Below, piece after piece: positions 30,643 to 44,101 of a stretch of DNA of 64,000 nt. Location of the stretch: the NCBI GenBank assembly GCA_003024175.1, contig MDYQ01000077.1, forward strand, positions 1 through 64,000, given 5' to 3'. The stretch's first letter is position 1. The number at the start of each line of letters is the position of its first letter. A program made the position numbers and the translations under genes. The notes under the pieces were generated by a model. That model did no database searches, was not told where the DNA came from, and saw nothing but the letters and a program-made list of their open reading frames with translations. This stretch comes from Planoprotostelium fungivorum. Lineage: Eukaryota; Evosea; Variosea; Cavosteliida; Cavosteliaceae.

Positions 30643-32391
30643 ATGAAGGTTACTCTCCTCCTCTTTATCGGTCTAATCGCCTTAGCTCTATCGGTTCCTA
30701 CATCAGGTTTCCTTGCATTTCATCCCACGAAGATCTGACTGTGTCCGCAGTTATGATGCCCCTCGATCTCATCTCTAGAGACGGCGTCTTGAAAGACCCA
30801 CAGAATCTGGAGACTCAATTGAAGAGATTGAAAGAAGCCAACGTGAATGGGTCGGTGGATGCCGTCTCATTTTGTCCCTCTGACATTCCATCAGAATCAT
30901 GGTTGACGTGTGGTGGGGCATAGTAGAGAGATACCAGCCCAAGGTGATGCGTCCCTTCTCTCTCTCTTAATAACTCCAGCAATACAACTGGAAACCGTAT
31001 CAGCAGCTCTACGAGATCGTGGCCAGGGTGGACCTTCACCTCCAGCCCGTCATGTCTTTCCACCAGTGCGGCACGAACGTGGGAGATCAATGCTACGTAC
31101 CTCTTCCAGACTGGGTGTTAGAAGTTGGCAAGGAGAACCGTGAGTTCAATTGCAGAGTCACTTCTGAACCTCTTCCAGCGGATATCTTCTACCACAGCAC
31201 AGCGGGAGATTGGGACCAAGAGTATCTCTCATTGGGTGTCGATGATGAGGCGCTCTTCCAGGATAGAACCCCCGTGGACATATACAACGACTTCTTCGCC
31301 TCTTACGTCGAGAACTTTGGAGAATATCTGGGCAACACCACGCGCGAAGTCCAAATCGGTGGGAGAAAGATTTTGGCGGGAAATCTGAGTCCCAAAGGTT
31401 TGGGACCCGCCGGAGAATTGAGATACCCTAGCTACCAATTGCAAGATAACAAGTGGAGTTACTGTGGTATTGGGGCCTTCCAGGCTGGAGACAAATATAT
31501 GCAGGAGAACCTGAAGGCTGCAGCGGAGGCCGCAGGTGACGATCTACAACGTTGTAGATGGACGAAACACTGAACGGAGACAGGTCATTCGGATTGGAAC
31601 CACTCTCCCGACGCAGGCAGCTACAACAGCAGACCCGACAACACAAAGTTCTTCACAAACAACGACGACAACTTTGCCTCTCCTTACGGTCAATTCTTCC
31701 TCGGTGAGCTGACGACCACCATCACGACTGACTCTTCAGATTGGTACACCAATCAACTGTTGGTCCACGCTCAGAAAGTATTGTCTAAGGCGAACGGTGC
31801 CTTTCAACCTTTGGGTTTACACCTGGCTGCCAAGGTAACAACGTGTGATGACAATAGGATGACGTCATCCCAGGTCAGCGGTATCCACTGGTGGTATGAC
31901 AGCCCACACCACGCCGCCGAGGCCACCGCAGGCTACGTCAAACACCGGAACGAACATGGCTTACGACAAGATCGCTCGAGTGTTTGCAAAGTGTACCACC
32001 ACCTTTGACTTCACGTGAAACGTGGAGTTTTATGAGTTTCTGACGAGAGTGATGTAGACGCTTAAAGATGAAGAACCAGAACGGAGACTGTGAATCGAGA
32101 GCAGAAGATCTAGTGACCCGAACGAAGCAGGCCGCAAACTCCGCCAACATCGGTGAGGTCGATCTACATCGTTGTAGATGGTTGATGGGTGCAAGTTTCT
32201 CTGGGAAGAACGCTCTGCCCATCTGTGGTAGCTGGGGATGTGATTGGAACGGATTCAATCAAGTGTTGAGCCAAGCGAGGAACAACGGTGTCATCAAGAG
32301 GTTCACCTTCTTACGTCTCGATGATGATCTCGTCAACAAAAACATGAACGATTTTTCCACCTTTGTCAACAAGATGCAGCAGATTCAGTAG
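30643..32391 (+). CDS. Beta-amylase (GH14), secreted, altered catalytic base
   Basis: Beta-amylase releases maltose from starch or glycogen ends. A signal peptide (MKVTLLLFIGLIALALS) starts at ATG 30643. Family blocks in order: VMMPLDLISRDGVL, IMVDVWWGIVERYQPK, SFHQCGTNVGDQC, GLGPAGELRYPSY (catalytic acid Glu present), DWNHSPDAGSYN, GIHWWYDSPHHAAE and NALPICGSW. In soybean enzyme the general base is Glu380 in GENALP. Here the codon is AAG and the block reads FSGKNALP, so the base is Lys. Near 31941 one extra A disrupts frame between HHAAEATAGYV and NTGTNMAYDKIARVF. Introns hold a perfect CTACAACGTTGTAG palindrome (31542-31559), a variant (32162-32179) and a GGCGGGAAA box (31373-31384). It may be inactive, or a non-catalytic sugar sensor. 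Confidence 0.85.
31542..31559. repeat. Perfect intronic palindrome ATCTACAACGTTGTAGAT
   Basis: An 18-bp perfect palindrome just after the donor GTGACG in a beta-amylase intron. It is the clearest member of the recurrent CTACAACG family. A one-base variant, ATCTACATCGTTGTAGAT, is at 32162-32179 in a later intron of the same gene. Confidence 0.9.
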
Positions 32392-32730
32392 ACTGTGATT
32401 ATAAAGAATTCGTGTTCCAACACATCTCATGATCCGAAAATGATGATTGTTTCTGATGCATTGAAGCTCTCCTTCCCTCACCTCTCTGCAGATGTAAGCC
32501 AGTACATACAATGGAATAGTCCAGCAAGCCAGGTGCAGAAGACGACGTAGTTGATTTCAGATTTCATGACGACGACAACAGCAAGGTATTCTTCATATAT
32601 TCTACGTCTTCTGTGAGACGTGAGAGGCCTCGAGGAGGGCGTCTATGCACAGTTAGAAACGAGAAAAGCTTCAGAGAAAATAAATCCTTTTTCTGATTTT
32701 CTTCATCGGCTGATCAAAAAGGAGATCAAG

Positions 32731-33804
32731 ATGACAGAAGTAAGCACCCTCTATATACTATTGTGACTGAATATCATCAGGAGAACGTTGAGCTCAATTT
32801 CGGAGCCAAGAAGAGGAAGAAGAAGACCACCAAGGTATGTGATTGTCGATTTGCATTTTCTGGACAGGATCTCGTCTTAACCAAATTCAGACGGCCGAAG
32901 AGCCCAAGGAGGAAGTAAAAGAGACACCAAAGGAGCAGGCTGCCAGTGATGAAGAGGAAGACGAGCCCAAGGATCTCTCTCACCTCGAAGATGACGTCCA
33001 GGACGATACCACCTTCGGTGAAGATGATGTGAGTCTCATTCCTCTCGTCTTCTCCATTCGATTGAAAAATGATGATAGGTCAAAGAAGAGCAGGATTCAT
33101 CCAAGCCCAAAGAAGTGAAATACGCCTCAGAGGATGGTTATGAATACGAAGAGTTAGTCAACCGTATCTTCGGTCTCATCAGTGCTGCTCGTCCCGACGA
33201 GAAGGTGATATGGACATCCCATTATCATCCATCTAACGTAGTTCATGCAGGTCGTATACAAGATGAAGCCCCCCGAGGTCTTCCGTGAAGGAACATCCAA
33301 GACTGTCTGGGCCAACTTCCCCAACATCTGCAAGATGTGAGTTCGAATCACCTGAACCCTCTCATCATCTGATCTTTAATCAGTATGAACCGACCCCCCG
33401 ATCACGTCCAACAGTTTACCCTCGCTGAGGTGATCTCCCATCCATCACCATATCACATTCCATCGTATCATCGTCTCTGACGATCGAAAGGTGGGAAGCA
33501 CTGGATCCATCGACGGTAGCGCTCGTCTTGTCATCAAAGGAAAGTTCCAGCCCAAGCACATCGAGAACATCCTCAGACGATACATTGGTGATCCATCATC
33601 CAATCATCTCACGTCCATCTCTCATCTTGCACAGCCGAATACGTCAAGTGCCACACCTGCAAGAGCCCCGAGACTAAGCTTAGGAAAGAGAACCGTCTCA
33701 CCTTCATGGTCTGTGACAAGTGCAAATCCAGCCGTTCGGTCACTGCTATCAAGACTGGTTTCACTGCTACCACGAGAGCCAGCAGAAGAGCAGCAAAGAC
33801 TTAA
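32731..33804 (+). CDS. EIF2S2: Translation initiation factor eIF2 subunit beta
   Basis: eIF2-beta is part of the ternary complex that brings Met-tRNAi to the 40S subunit, and it contacts eIF5 and eIF2B. A tiny first exon (MTE) is followed by a Lys-rich block ([11 protein letters not shown]), an acidic linker ([17 protein letters not shown]) and the conserved core [59 protein letters not shown] and IENILRRYI. The C-terminal C2-C2 zinc ribbon is complete: [11 protein letters not shown]...CDKCKSSRS. It ends RASRRAAKT at a TAA. About seven short introns. Only one Lys block is seen where animal and yeast proteins have three, so the N-terminus is short. Confidence 0.92.
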
Positions 33805-33825
33805 AGAAAGAGAAGAGAAACCTCA

Positions 33826-35104
33826 TTACGTCGTGCTCATCTTTTTTTTTTCGATCAGCTTGTCTTTCAAAAATTGGATTCTGTCTTTGATCTCATCGGG
33901 GGCAGTGGTTGGCGTCAATGATGATGTGGACGTCGGTTGTTTGTTGGGTGTCGATGATGAGGTGGAGAGAGATGGAGGGGGAGGGCTCTGTGTCAATGGA
34001 GGCATCGCGATGGGCATGATGGGTTGTGATGTGAGGTTCTCTAGGAGGTGGAGGTCTCGATTCGGGTCTACTTTGGTAAAGACTTCGACTCGTGCTCTCT
34101 TCTTCTGAGGCAGAGCCCTCTTGTATTCCAACTGTTCGATTCGTTGCAGCCGCTCCATCTCTGTCTCATCCATCCTGGCGAGTCTGTCTTCTAATCGTTT
34201 GAGTCTGTAGAGGTGTGAGATGGCACGATGTGAGCTGATGGATTGAGATCACCTGGTGTATGTGTCTAGAGGTACGGCGTAGTTGCAACCCATGTAGCTC
34301 TCCAAATTGGACAACCTCTCTGAAACACCATCGAATGGTTCCTGACGTCATTAAGAAGATGATGCAACTTGTTGATGATTACCTGATGGACATCGTCAAG
34401 AGAATCTGTCTGCGATTCTACTCCCTCAAAATTGATGACTTTATGTTTTTTGATCTGTAAGCTCCTCTGTATCTGTTTTGTCGCCGTCCGAGCTGATACA
34501 TCTTTCTCGTGTCATCTTCATCCTTTCATCCTTCCCACCTTCATGTCTTGACCTCTCTAATAGACGAGAGAATTCTCTCTGGTTGCTCTCGTCATTTTGA
34601 CTCTTCTTGTGTTCCATGAAGGCATGCATTCGCCTGGCTACTTCATCTTCTCCCGCATGGATCTGATCATGTCAGAATGGGAAGATGCAGATGTAATCAC
34701 TTGGATCATGGACGGATCGATGTCTGTACGAGTTCGTTCTACTCTCGTCCTGATGTGAGTCACGATACAGATGATGCATATAATGTGACGACACACCAAT
34801 TTCTTTTCATCAAAGAGATGTTGGATGACACTGTTGTCTGTACTCCAATCGTTCTATGTCTTTGAGTCGATGTGAAGAGTCAAAATGGATCACCTCGTTC
34901 TTGGTGCGTGATATACACGGCTGAGCAAGTGAGCCATCTGATAAGATTGTGGATGGTTCTCCACTAACTGACGTTGAAGATAATGGACAAGAGCTTTCTG
35001 TGATAATCGCATCAGATATGATTCGAATAGAAGGTTAGACTGACCCTCTCATCCTCATTCTTCACTACATCCAAAAGATTGGATAGTGATGTGTAGTGAT
35101 CCAT
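33826..35104 (-). CDS. MBIP-like protein (ATAC acetyltransferase subunit)
   Basis: MBIP is a structural subunit of the ATAC histone acetyltransferase complex in animals. Probable first exon [19 protein letters not shown] at 35104, then [19 protein letters not shown]. Next comes [17 protein letters not shown] with [13 protein letters not shown], matching human RRISAFIERKQAEI...NVREF. Then follow [18 protein letters not shown] and [19 protein letters not shown], matching VEERLQNIEAHL and VPRDIYQRIKKLEDKI. The C-terminus ([19 protein letters not shown]) mirrors the family's last helix. Exons between 34300 and 34860 are only partly resolved. Stop at 33826, 22 bp from the convergent eIF2-beta stop. 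The start is 76 bp from the divergent BBS4 start. Confidence 0.65.
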
Positions 35105-35180
35105 CCTCTTGATGATGTGTCGGTGAGAATTCTGATTACAACCAACCTTTTTTAGTGGCGGCAATTTGAGCAGCTTCAAG

Positions 35181-36885
35181 ATGACCACAACGACTGCGGA
35201 TGGATCGATTTTGAATATCAGGGAGAGATTCAATTGGAAGATCCACGATCTCTTCATCAAACAAGACATGAAAGCCTGTGTCGCGCTGATCGACCAACAG
35301 CTAGAGGAAAACAATCATTCGCTGGAATATCCCCTCTACATGAAAGGTGTGTTGAAGTGGGAAGATGTGGCTGAAGATCTCAGCTCTCATCAAGAGAAGG
35401 AATGGAGAGGTCAGTGAAGCACTGCACCTGTTTCAAGCCGCCGCAGCTCTCAACCCGTCCAACACGAACAACATCAAACAGATCGCAAAGTCACTGTGAG
35501 ACATCGTCTGAAGACCTGCCACTGACAACAGAAGGTATTTATTAGGCAAACACAAACAAGCTCTCGCTGTGCTGATTGAATTACAAACCACAACTCCTGA
35601 TGATTGGGTGAAGACCTCTCGATCGTGTTTCCATCTGATCATGATCTAGGAGGTATTTCACATGGCGGGCATGTGCTTGGCTTTCATGAAAGAAACTGAC
35701 AAGGTGGATGCGAGACGTTCGAGCACGATCGCAACGTGACATCTCACAGGCCGCCGCTGCATTCTTGAAGGCGAATGCGGTAAGTCTACACGACGAGACT
35801 TATCTGCAATTGGGAAAGCTTCTTCTGCTGCAACAGGATCAACAAGGAGCACGTGAAGTGTTTCTACAGGCTTTACAGTGAGTCCGAGTAGTGGCCACGT
35901 TCATCTCATCTCATATGACTTCAGAAATTCAGAGAATCCTGAGATATTGTCCTCGTTGGGTATGATCAGTATGCACGAAGGAGGTGATGATTGCATCTAC
36001 AGGGTCGATGATGACGTCCATGTTCTCCCAGACGTGCTGATCGAATATGCAGAACATTACAAAGCGTTCGATTTCTTCAATCGGTCTCTCCAGCACAACC
36101 CAAAGAATCTCAAGGTGAACCACACCTACCATCCGTCACATCATCATCAGCCTCTAGAAAATCTTCTCACCCTCTAAAGACTATCTTGGCCTCCGGTTCG
36201 ATCGTTCAAGATCACAACGAGATTGACAGTGCCCTCCTGCGTTACCGTTCAGCCGCTCCAGTCAACCCCGATTCCTTTCAGATGTGGAACAACGTTGGAA
36301 TGTGTTTCTTCTCCAAGAAGAAATACGTGTCAGCCATCGCTTGCCTTAAGAAGGCCCTCTACCACGCCCCGTTCGAGTGGATCGTTCACTTCAATCTCGG
36401 GCTCATTCACTTGACCATCGAACAGAGCGCGTCCGCCTTTCACTACTTCTCTGCGTCGGTCAATCTGAATCCGAATTTCGGACCCACTTACATGTACCTC
36501 GGTATCACACTCAATCGTCTGGATGATTTCGATAACGCCTGCGGAGCGTACGAGAAGGCGCTGCAGATCGAGCAGTCTCACTTGACTTGTCTCAATTACG
36601 CGGTGACGCTGTTCAATCGGGGAGACGAGGAGAGAGCGTTCGTTTATCTGCAACAATTTGAGTCGATATTCTTGGAAATGGAACCAGAGAAGAGACAAGA
36701 GGATCCTCAGATTACGGTGAGGATCGCATCATTATATATATGTACAGATTTATACAAAAAGACAAGAGTAATATCATACATAGAAGTCATGACACATACG
36801 AGTCATCACAATCGAGTGGGATTAAATGTAATGGAATACAGGCACAATACGAGTTACTGAAGGAGAGGTGCAAGAGTAAAAGTTA
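35181..36885 (+). CDS. BBS4: Bardet-Biedl syndrome 4 protein (BBSome TPR subunit)
   Basis: BBS4 is a TPR subunit of the BBSome, which carries membrane proteins in and out of cilia. From ATG 35181 the exons read MTTTTADGSILNIRERFN, YLLGKHKQALAVLIELQ, MAGMCLAFMKETDKAAAAF, TYLQLGKLLLLQQDQQGA and EHYKAFDFFNRSLQHNPKN. The best conserved run follows: WNNVGMCFFSKKKYVSAIA, CLKKALYHAPFEWIVHFNLG and LIHLTIEQSASAFHYFSASV, close to human BBS4. A long last intron (36719-36840, 122 nt) precedes the final exon AQYELLKERCKSKS. The TAA (36883-36885) overlaps the stop of the convergent zinc-ribbon gene by 3 bases. The N-terminus is shorter than in animals. Confidence 0.9.
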
Positions 36886-38067
36886 AGAGTGTGGGTCATA
36901 TATTACATCGTCCGTGATGACCTGCGATTCATCGTGATGGTGGTGTTCCAACTGTGCGTCGTGATTCAATTCGACGACGACTCCCTCTTCAATCTCCTCT
37001 TGCTCGTCATACTTACTCATCTGCATGTGACGGTCACACCATCACGTCCATCACAACGATGACTCACTCCGTCGTGCATCACATTGACATCGTCCAAGAT
37101 GTCTTTGTCCATCACCGAGTCCATGTGTCGCCTGTTTCTTCTCATGCCTCTCTTGGCCCATTGCAATTGTGTGTGGGCGTTTGAAGCGATTTTCAAGACA
37201 GCCAGTCGACCTGCGTAAGAGGTCAATCGGAGGTCTCCATCTTTCCATCACCTTCTTCTGATTGAGAGAATGACTCATCGTACTCCATCAACCAAGCGGC
37301 CAGATTACTGATGAAGTCTTTGGCTCGATCGTCTTCGGGTCTCTGAACGAATGAGATGGAGTGATGATGTGTAAATCACCGGTGGTTGATCGTCTGTTCT
37401 GGTGAGTTCGACATCGACTCGCGGTCGCTTCGATGGATGTGACTCGATGATCGGTTGTGGATCACTCTGGAGGTGAGGTGGGGGGTTTGAAGGTGAGATG
37501 AGAGTCGAAATAGTGTGTGCTCTACCGTTACCATCTCCTGGATTAGAGAGTGCGAGGAATGTGATGTTGTCGTGATAGCCTCTATTTCCTTGTCTCCTGT
37601 ATGGGATGAGACTGGATCGAATATCGGAGTGTTCTCCTCACTTGTGCAATCGAGGTCTGAGACAGAGATTGGGATCTAAACATGGAACCCGACTGCAGTG
37701 GTGGCCTTCATTGTTGTCAAGGAAGATACAGAACATAAGTAGACTCACCCGCCTTGGGTTGATGACATATGGTACAGTGTATGACGTCCTTTCTTCTCTC
37801 TGGTTTGTCTGGAGCCTCTATGTGGGATATTTCATTACTCTTTCCACATTGAGGACAAAATCTACCACACATCACAAATCATGATACAGTGAGATCTGCG
37901 ATGCTCCCGCACCTTCCACCGTCTCTTAACGACTCGCAATGTTGACAGTAGATTGTATACTCTATGGAAAGCGTGCTCATGCCATCCGATTGGATGATGG
38001 GCTGGAATATTTTCTCTATTTTATTGTTTTTTTCTGCCACGCTGCAAGATCCTCCAAAGTCACACAT
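36882..38067 (-). CDS. Zinc-ribbon protein of unknown function
   Basis: Cys pairs appear in order: YCQHCESLRDGGRFCPQCG across an intron, then HCTICHQPKAGHHC and PCLDPNLCLRPRLHK. These give several possible zinc sites. The middle exons are Pro/Ser/Arg-rich (ESHPSKRPRVDVELTRTD). The C-terminal half is helical (FISNLAAWLMEYDESFSQS, then RLAVLKIASNAHTQLQWAKR), ending in an acidic/His-rich tail (EEIEEGVVVELNHD, ITDDVIYDPHS). I do not recognise the family. A nucleic-acid or ubiquitin-related role is only a guess. The start is either ATG 38067 or ATG 38075 in another frame. It is divergent from SEC23 by about 65 bp. Confidence 0.55.
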
Positions 38068-38133
38068 TCGATCATTGCAAGTGAGGAGATGATTTCGAAC
38101 AACGACCCGTTCTTACCTTCTCCATCAGAATAA

Positions 38134-41681
<3,548 letters not shown>

Positions 41682-41856
41682 TATCTCACTACAATAAACA
41701 TTTAAATCGGATACATTCGGCTCGCAATTTCGACTGAATCGTCTCCTCTGTTGAACTGTCTCGTCTCTTGCCGAGGTGTCTGTTGTTTCCTCTTGCCTAT
41801 GAATGAAAGAATTGGAACGAACGGTTTGATGAAGCGAAGGAGAAACAGACAGAGAT

Positions 41857-43786
41857 TTATCGGGTCCAAATCTTGGTTGTGCCATCATTACTGCCAGAGG
41901 CGATCTGACCATCGCACAGCTCTACCACTGAACTTACGCCGCCTGCGTGACCAGAAAGGGTGGCAGTGCAAGTTCCATCTGGCATTCATATCTTCACTGT
42001 CCCATCTTCACTACCAGAAGCTATTTGACCATTGCTCAGTTCTACGACTGATGTCACGCTGTATCTGTGACCAGAGAAGGTAGCAGTGCATGTGCCATCT
42101 TGTGTCCATATCTTCACAGTCATATCATCACTGCCAGAGGCTATGTGGCCATTGCTTAGCTCTATCACTGAGAACACAGAGGATGTGTGACCATGTAAGG
42201 TAGCTGTGCATGTGCCATCCAGCCTCCATATCTTGATTGTCTTGTCTTTACTGCCAGAAGCAATCTGACCATTGCTCAGCTCTGTCACTGAGTTTACATC
42301 ATCTGTGTGACCACAGAAGATGTCTGTGCAGGTACCATTTGGTGTCCATATATTAATTGTGTTGTCTGTGCTGCCACTAGCTATCTGACCATTGCTAAGC
42401 TTTGTCACTGAACATACAAAATTGTCTGTTTGACCAGAGAGGGTAGCTGTGCACGTGCCATCCAGTGTCCATATCTTCACTGAGCCATCTATGCTGCCAG
42501 AAGCTATCTGACCGTTGTTGAGCTCTGCCACTGAGAATATAGCATGTGTGTGGCCAGAGAAGGTAGCAGTGCATGTGCCATCCAGTGTCCATATCTTCAC
42601 TGTCTTATCTGAACTGCAGGTGACAATGTGGCCATTGTTCAGTTCTATCACTGAGTACACACAGCCTGTGTGACCAATGAAGGTAGTTGTACATCTCGCA
42701 TCTTCTGTCCACATCCTCTTGCTCCATTTGCTCTTGCTGACTGACACATCTATGCCAAAGTATGCCAGCTCTTCTGCCACTGTCTCTCCTGCTGCTCTTC
42801 TGCCTGTCCTCAGATAGTCCAGCACCATGGCAAAGCTTCTGCTGTTTCTGTCTATCTTGTATCCTGATTCTGTCATTTTCTTCTCTCAGAGTTTGATGAT
42901 GATCACCTGCTGCTGTCTCTGCTGTCCATCTGCCTGATGCCAGCACACTCAGCATGCTGCCCTCTCCTCCTCTCTGCAGTGTCTTCTTTGTTGTCATGTA
43001 CTGCTTCCCTCTCACATCCAACTTGATTGTCTCTCTCAACTCTTCTATGTACTCTTCTGCCTCCTTCTGCCTCTTCTTCTTCCTCTCTCCCTTTCAGCAT
43101 CTTTCTTCTCCTCTCATTCACCTCTCCACAGCTTGCTCCATTGCCTTTGTCTCTCTCCTCACGGTCATCCTCATTCTTTCCATCTCTTCACACTTGTTCA
43201 TCAAACTCTTCTCCCCTATATTGCTTTGCTCTGTGTCTTCTGTCTTCCTTCTCTTTGCTGCATTGTTTCTATCTACTCTCTCTGCAGGGTACAGCCAGAA
43301 GAACTCAAGCTCTTCCACTTCTTCTGCCGTCACATTGACCTCTCCTTCCTTCTGCAGATAGTCTATCACTCTCTCAAAATTGTCCACATCTCTGTCCAAA
43401 AACAGCTGCCCTTTCTCCCCGTCATTCTCTCTTCTCTTCTCTATCCTCTCACCTTTCTCATCTGGCTGCCTGCTCAGCATCTCACTCAGCAGCCACTCTC
43501 TCTTCATTACTGTGCTCTTTTCCACTCTCAGTTTCTGTCCTCCCACGTTCAGCAAGATCTGTGAAGGTAAACTGTCCAACTTTTCTCTCTTTTGTCTCCG
43601 CATCTCTTTGTACCTGTTTCTCCTGTCACTTTCTCTACTTCTGATGTTACAAAGACACCGAATGACTCACAGTAGCGTCTTCTCTTCCAATAGTTGCAGT
43701 TCTGCCAAGCACTCTTTCTCGTAGCGAGCACACTCCTCTTTCAACTCTCTCAGATGTTCGTAGGTTCTATCAGCTACGCTGCTCAT
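41857..43786 (-). CDS. BTB(T1)-BTB(T1)-WD40 protein, paralogue 3, blade 7 cut off
   Basis: Best preserved N-terminal half of the family. Exon 1 (MSSVADRTYEHLRELKEE) is joined by a 46-nt intron to a first T1 domain (ILLNVGGQKLRVEKST ... GQLFLDRDVDNFERVIDYL). Then come a basic/acidic linker and coil (SLMNKCEEMERMRMTVRRE), the second T1 (TIKLDVRGKQYMTTKKTL | GYKIDRNSRSFAMVLDYL, across a 37-nt intron) and WD40 blades. Six blades are complete. At 41986-41988 the Trp codon ending blade 6 (KIW) is TGA, so the protein stops. The DNA beyond still encodes a full seventh blade (SSVVELCDGQIASGSNDGT, then TKIWTR and a TAA at 41857). A six-blade propeller would probably not close. TGA is an ordinary stop elsewhere here, so reassignment is unlikely. 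Confidence 0.7.
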
Positions 43787-44101
43787 CTTGTTCCGTTTTC
43801 CTTGCTTGATGGGCTCTATGTGCTCTGATGGATCTGGACATTGGCGATCTGAGCTGGTTGTAAAAGGACCCAAATATCAATTTGTAAGGGACCATATCAT
43901 ATCGCATCACAGCGGACAGCGCATTCCATTGACTCTGGGAGTCGACGTCTCATCCCAAAGAAGTAGACGCTGTGGGTGCTGAGATTTATCGTTTCGATCG
44001 AATCAGAGTGGAACAGGTGAAAATGACCGCACCGCGCCCTTTTGGCCCTCTACACAGAAACTCGAAAAAATGCGAACTCAAATAAAAGACGATCACATCA
44101 C

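Noticed and set aside
41986-41988. UGA read as tryptophan (genetic-code change)
   Set aside because: TGA is the ordinary terminator of several intact genes here (BTB-WD40 paralogue 1, cyclin, kinase, VPS39, U1-70K), so one TGA at a Trp position is better read as a mutation.
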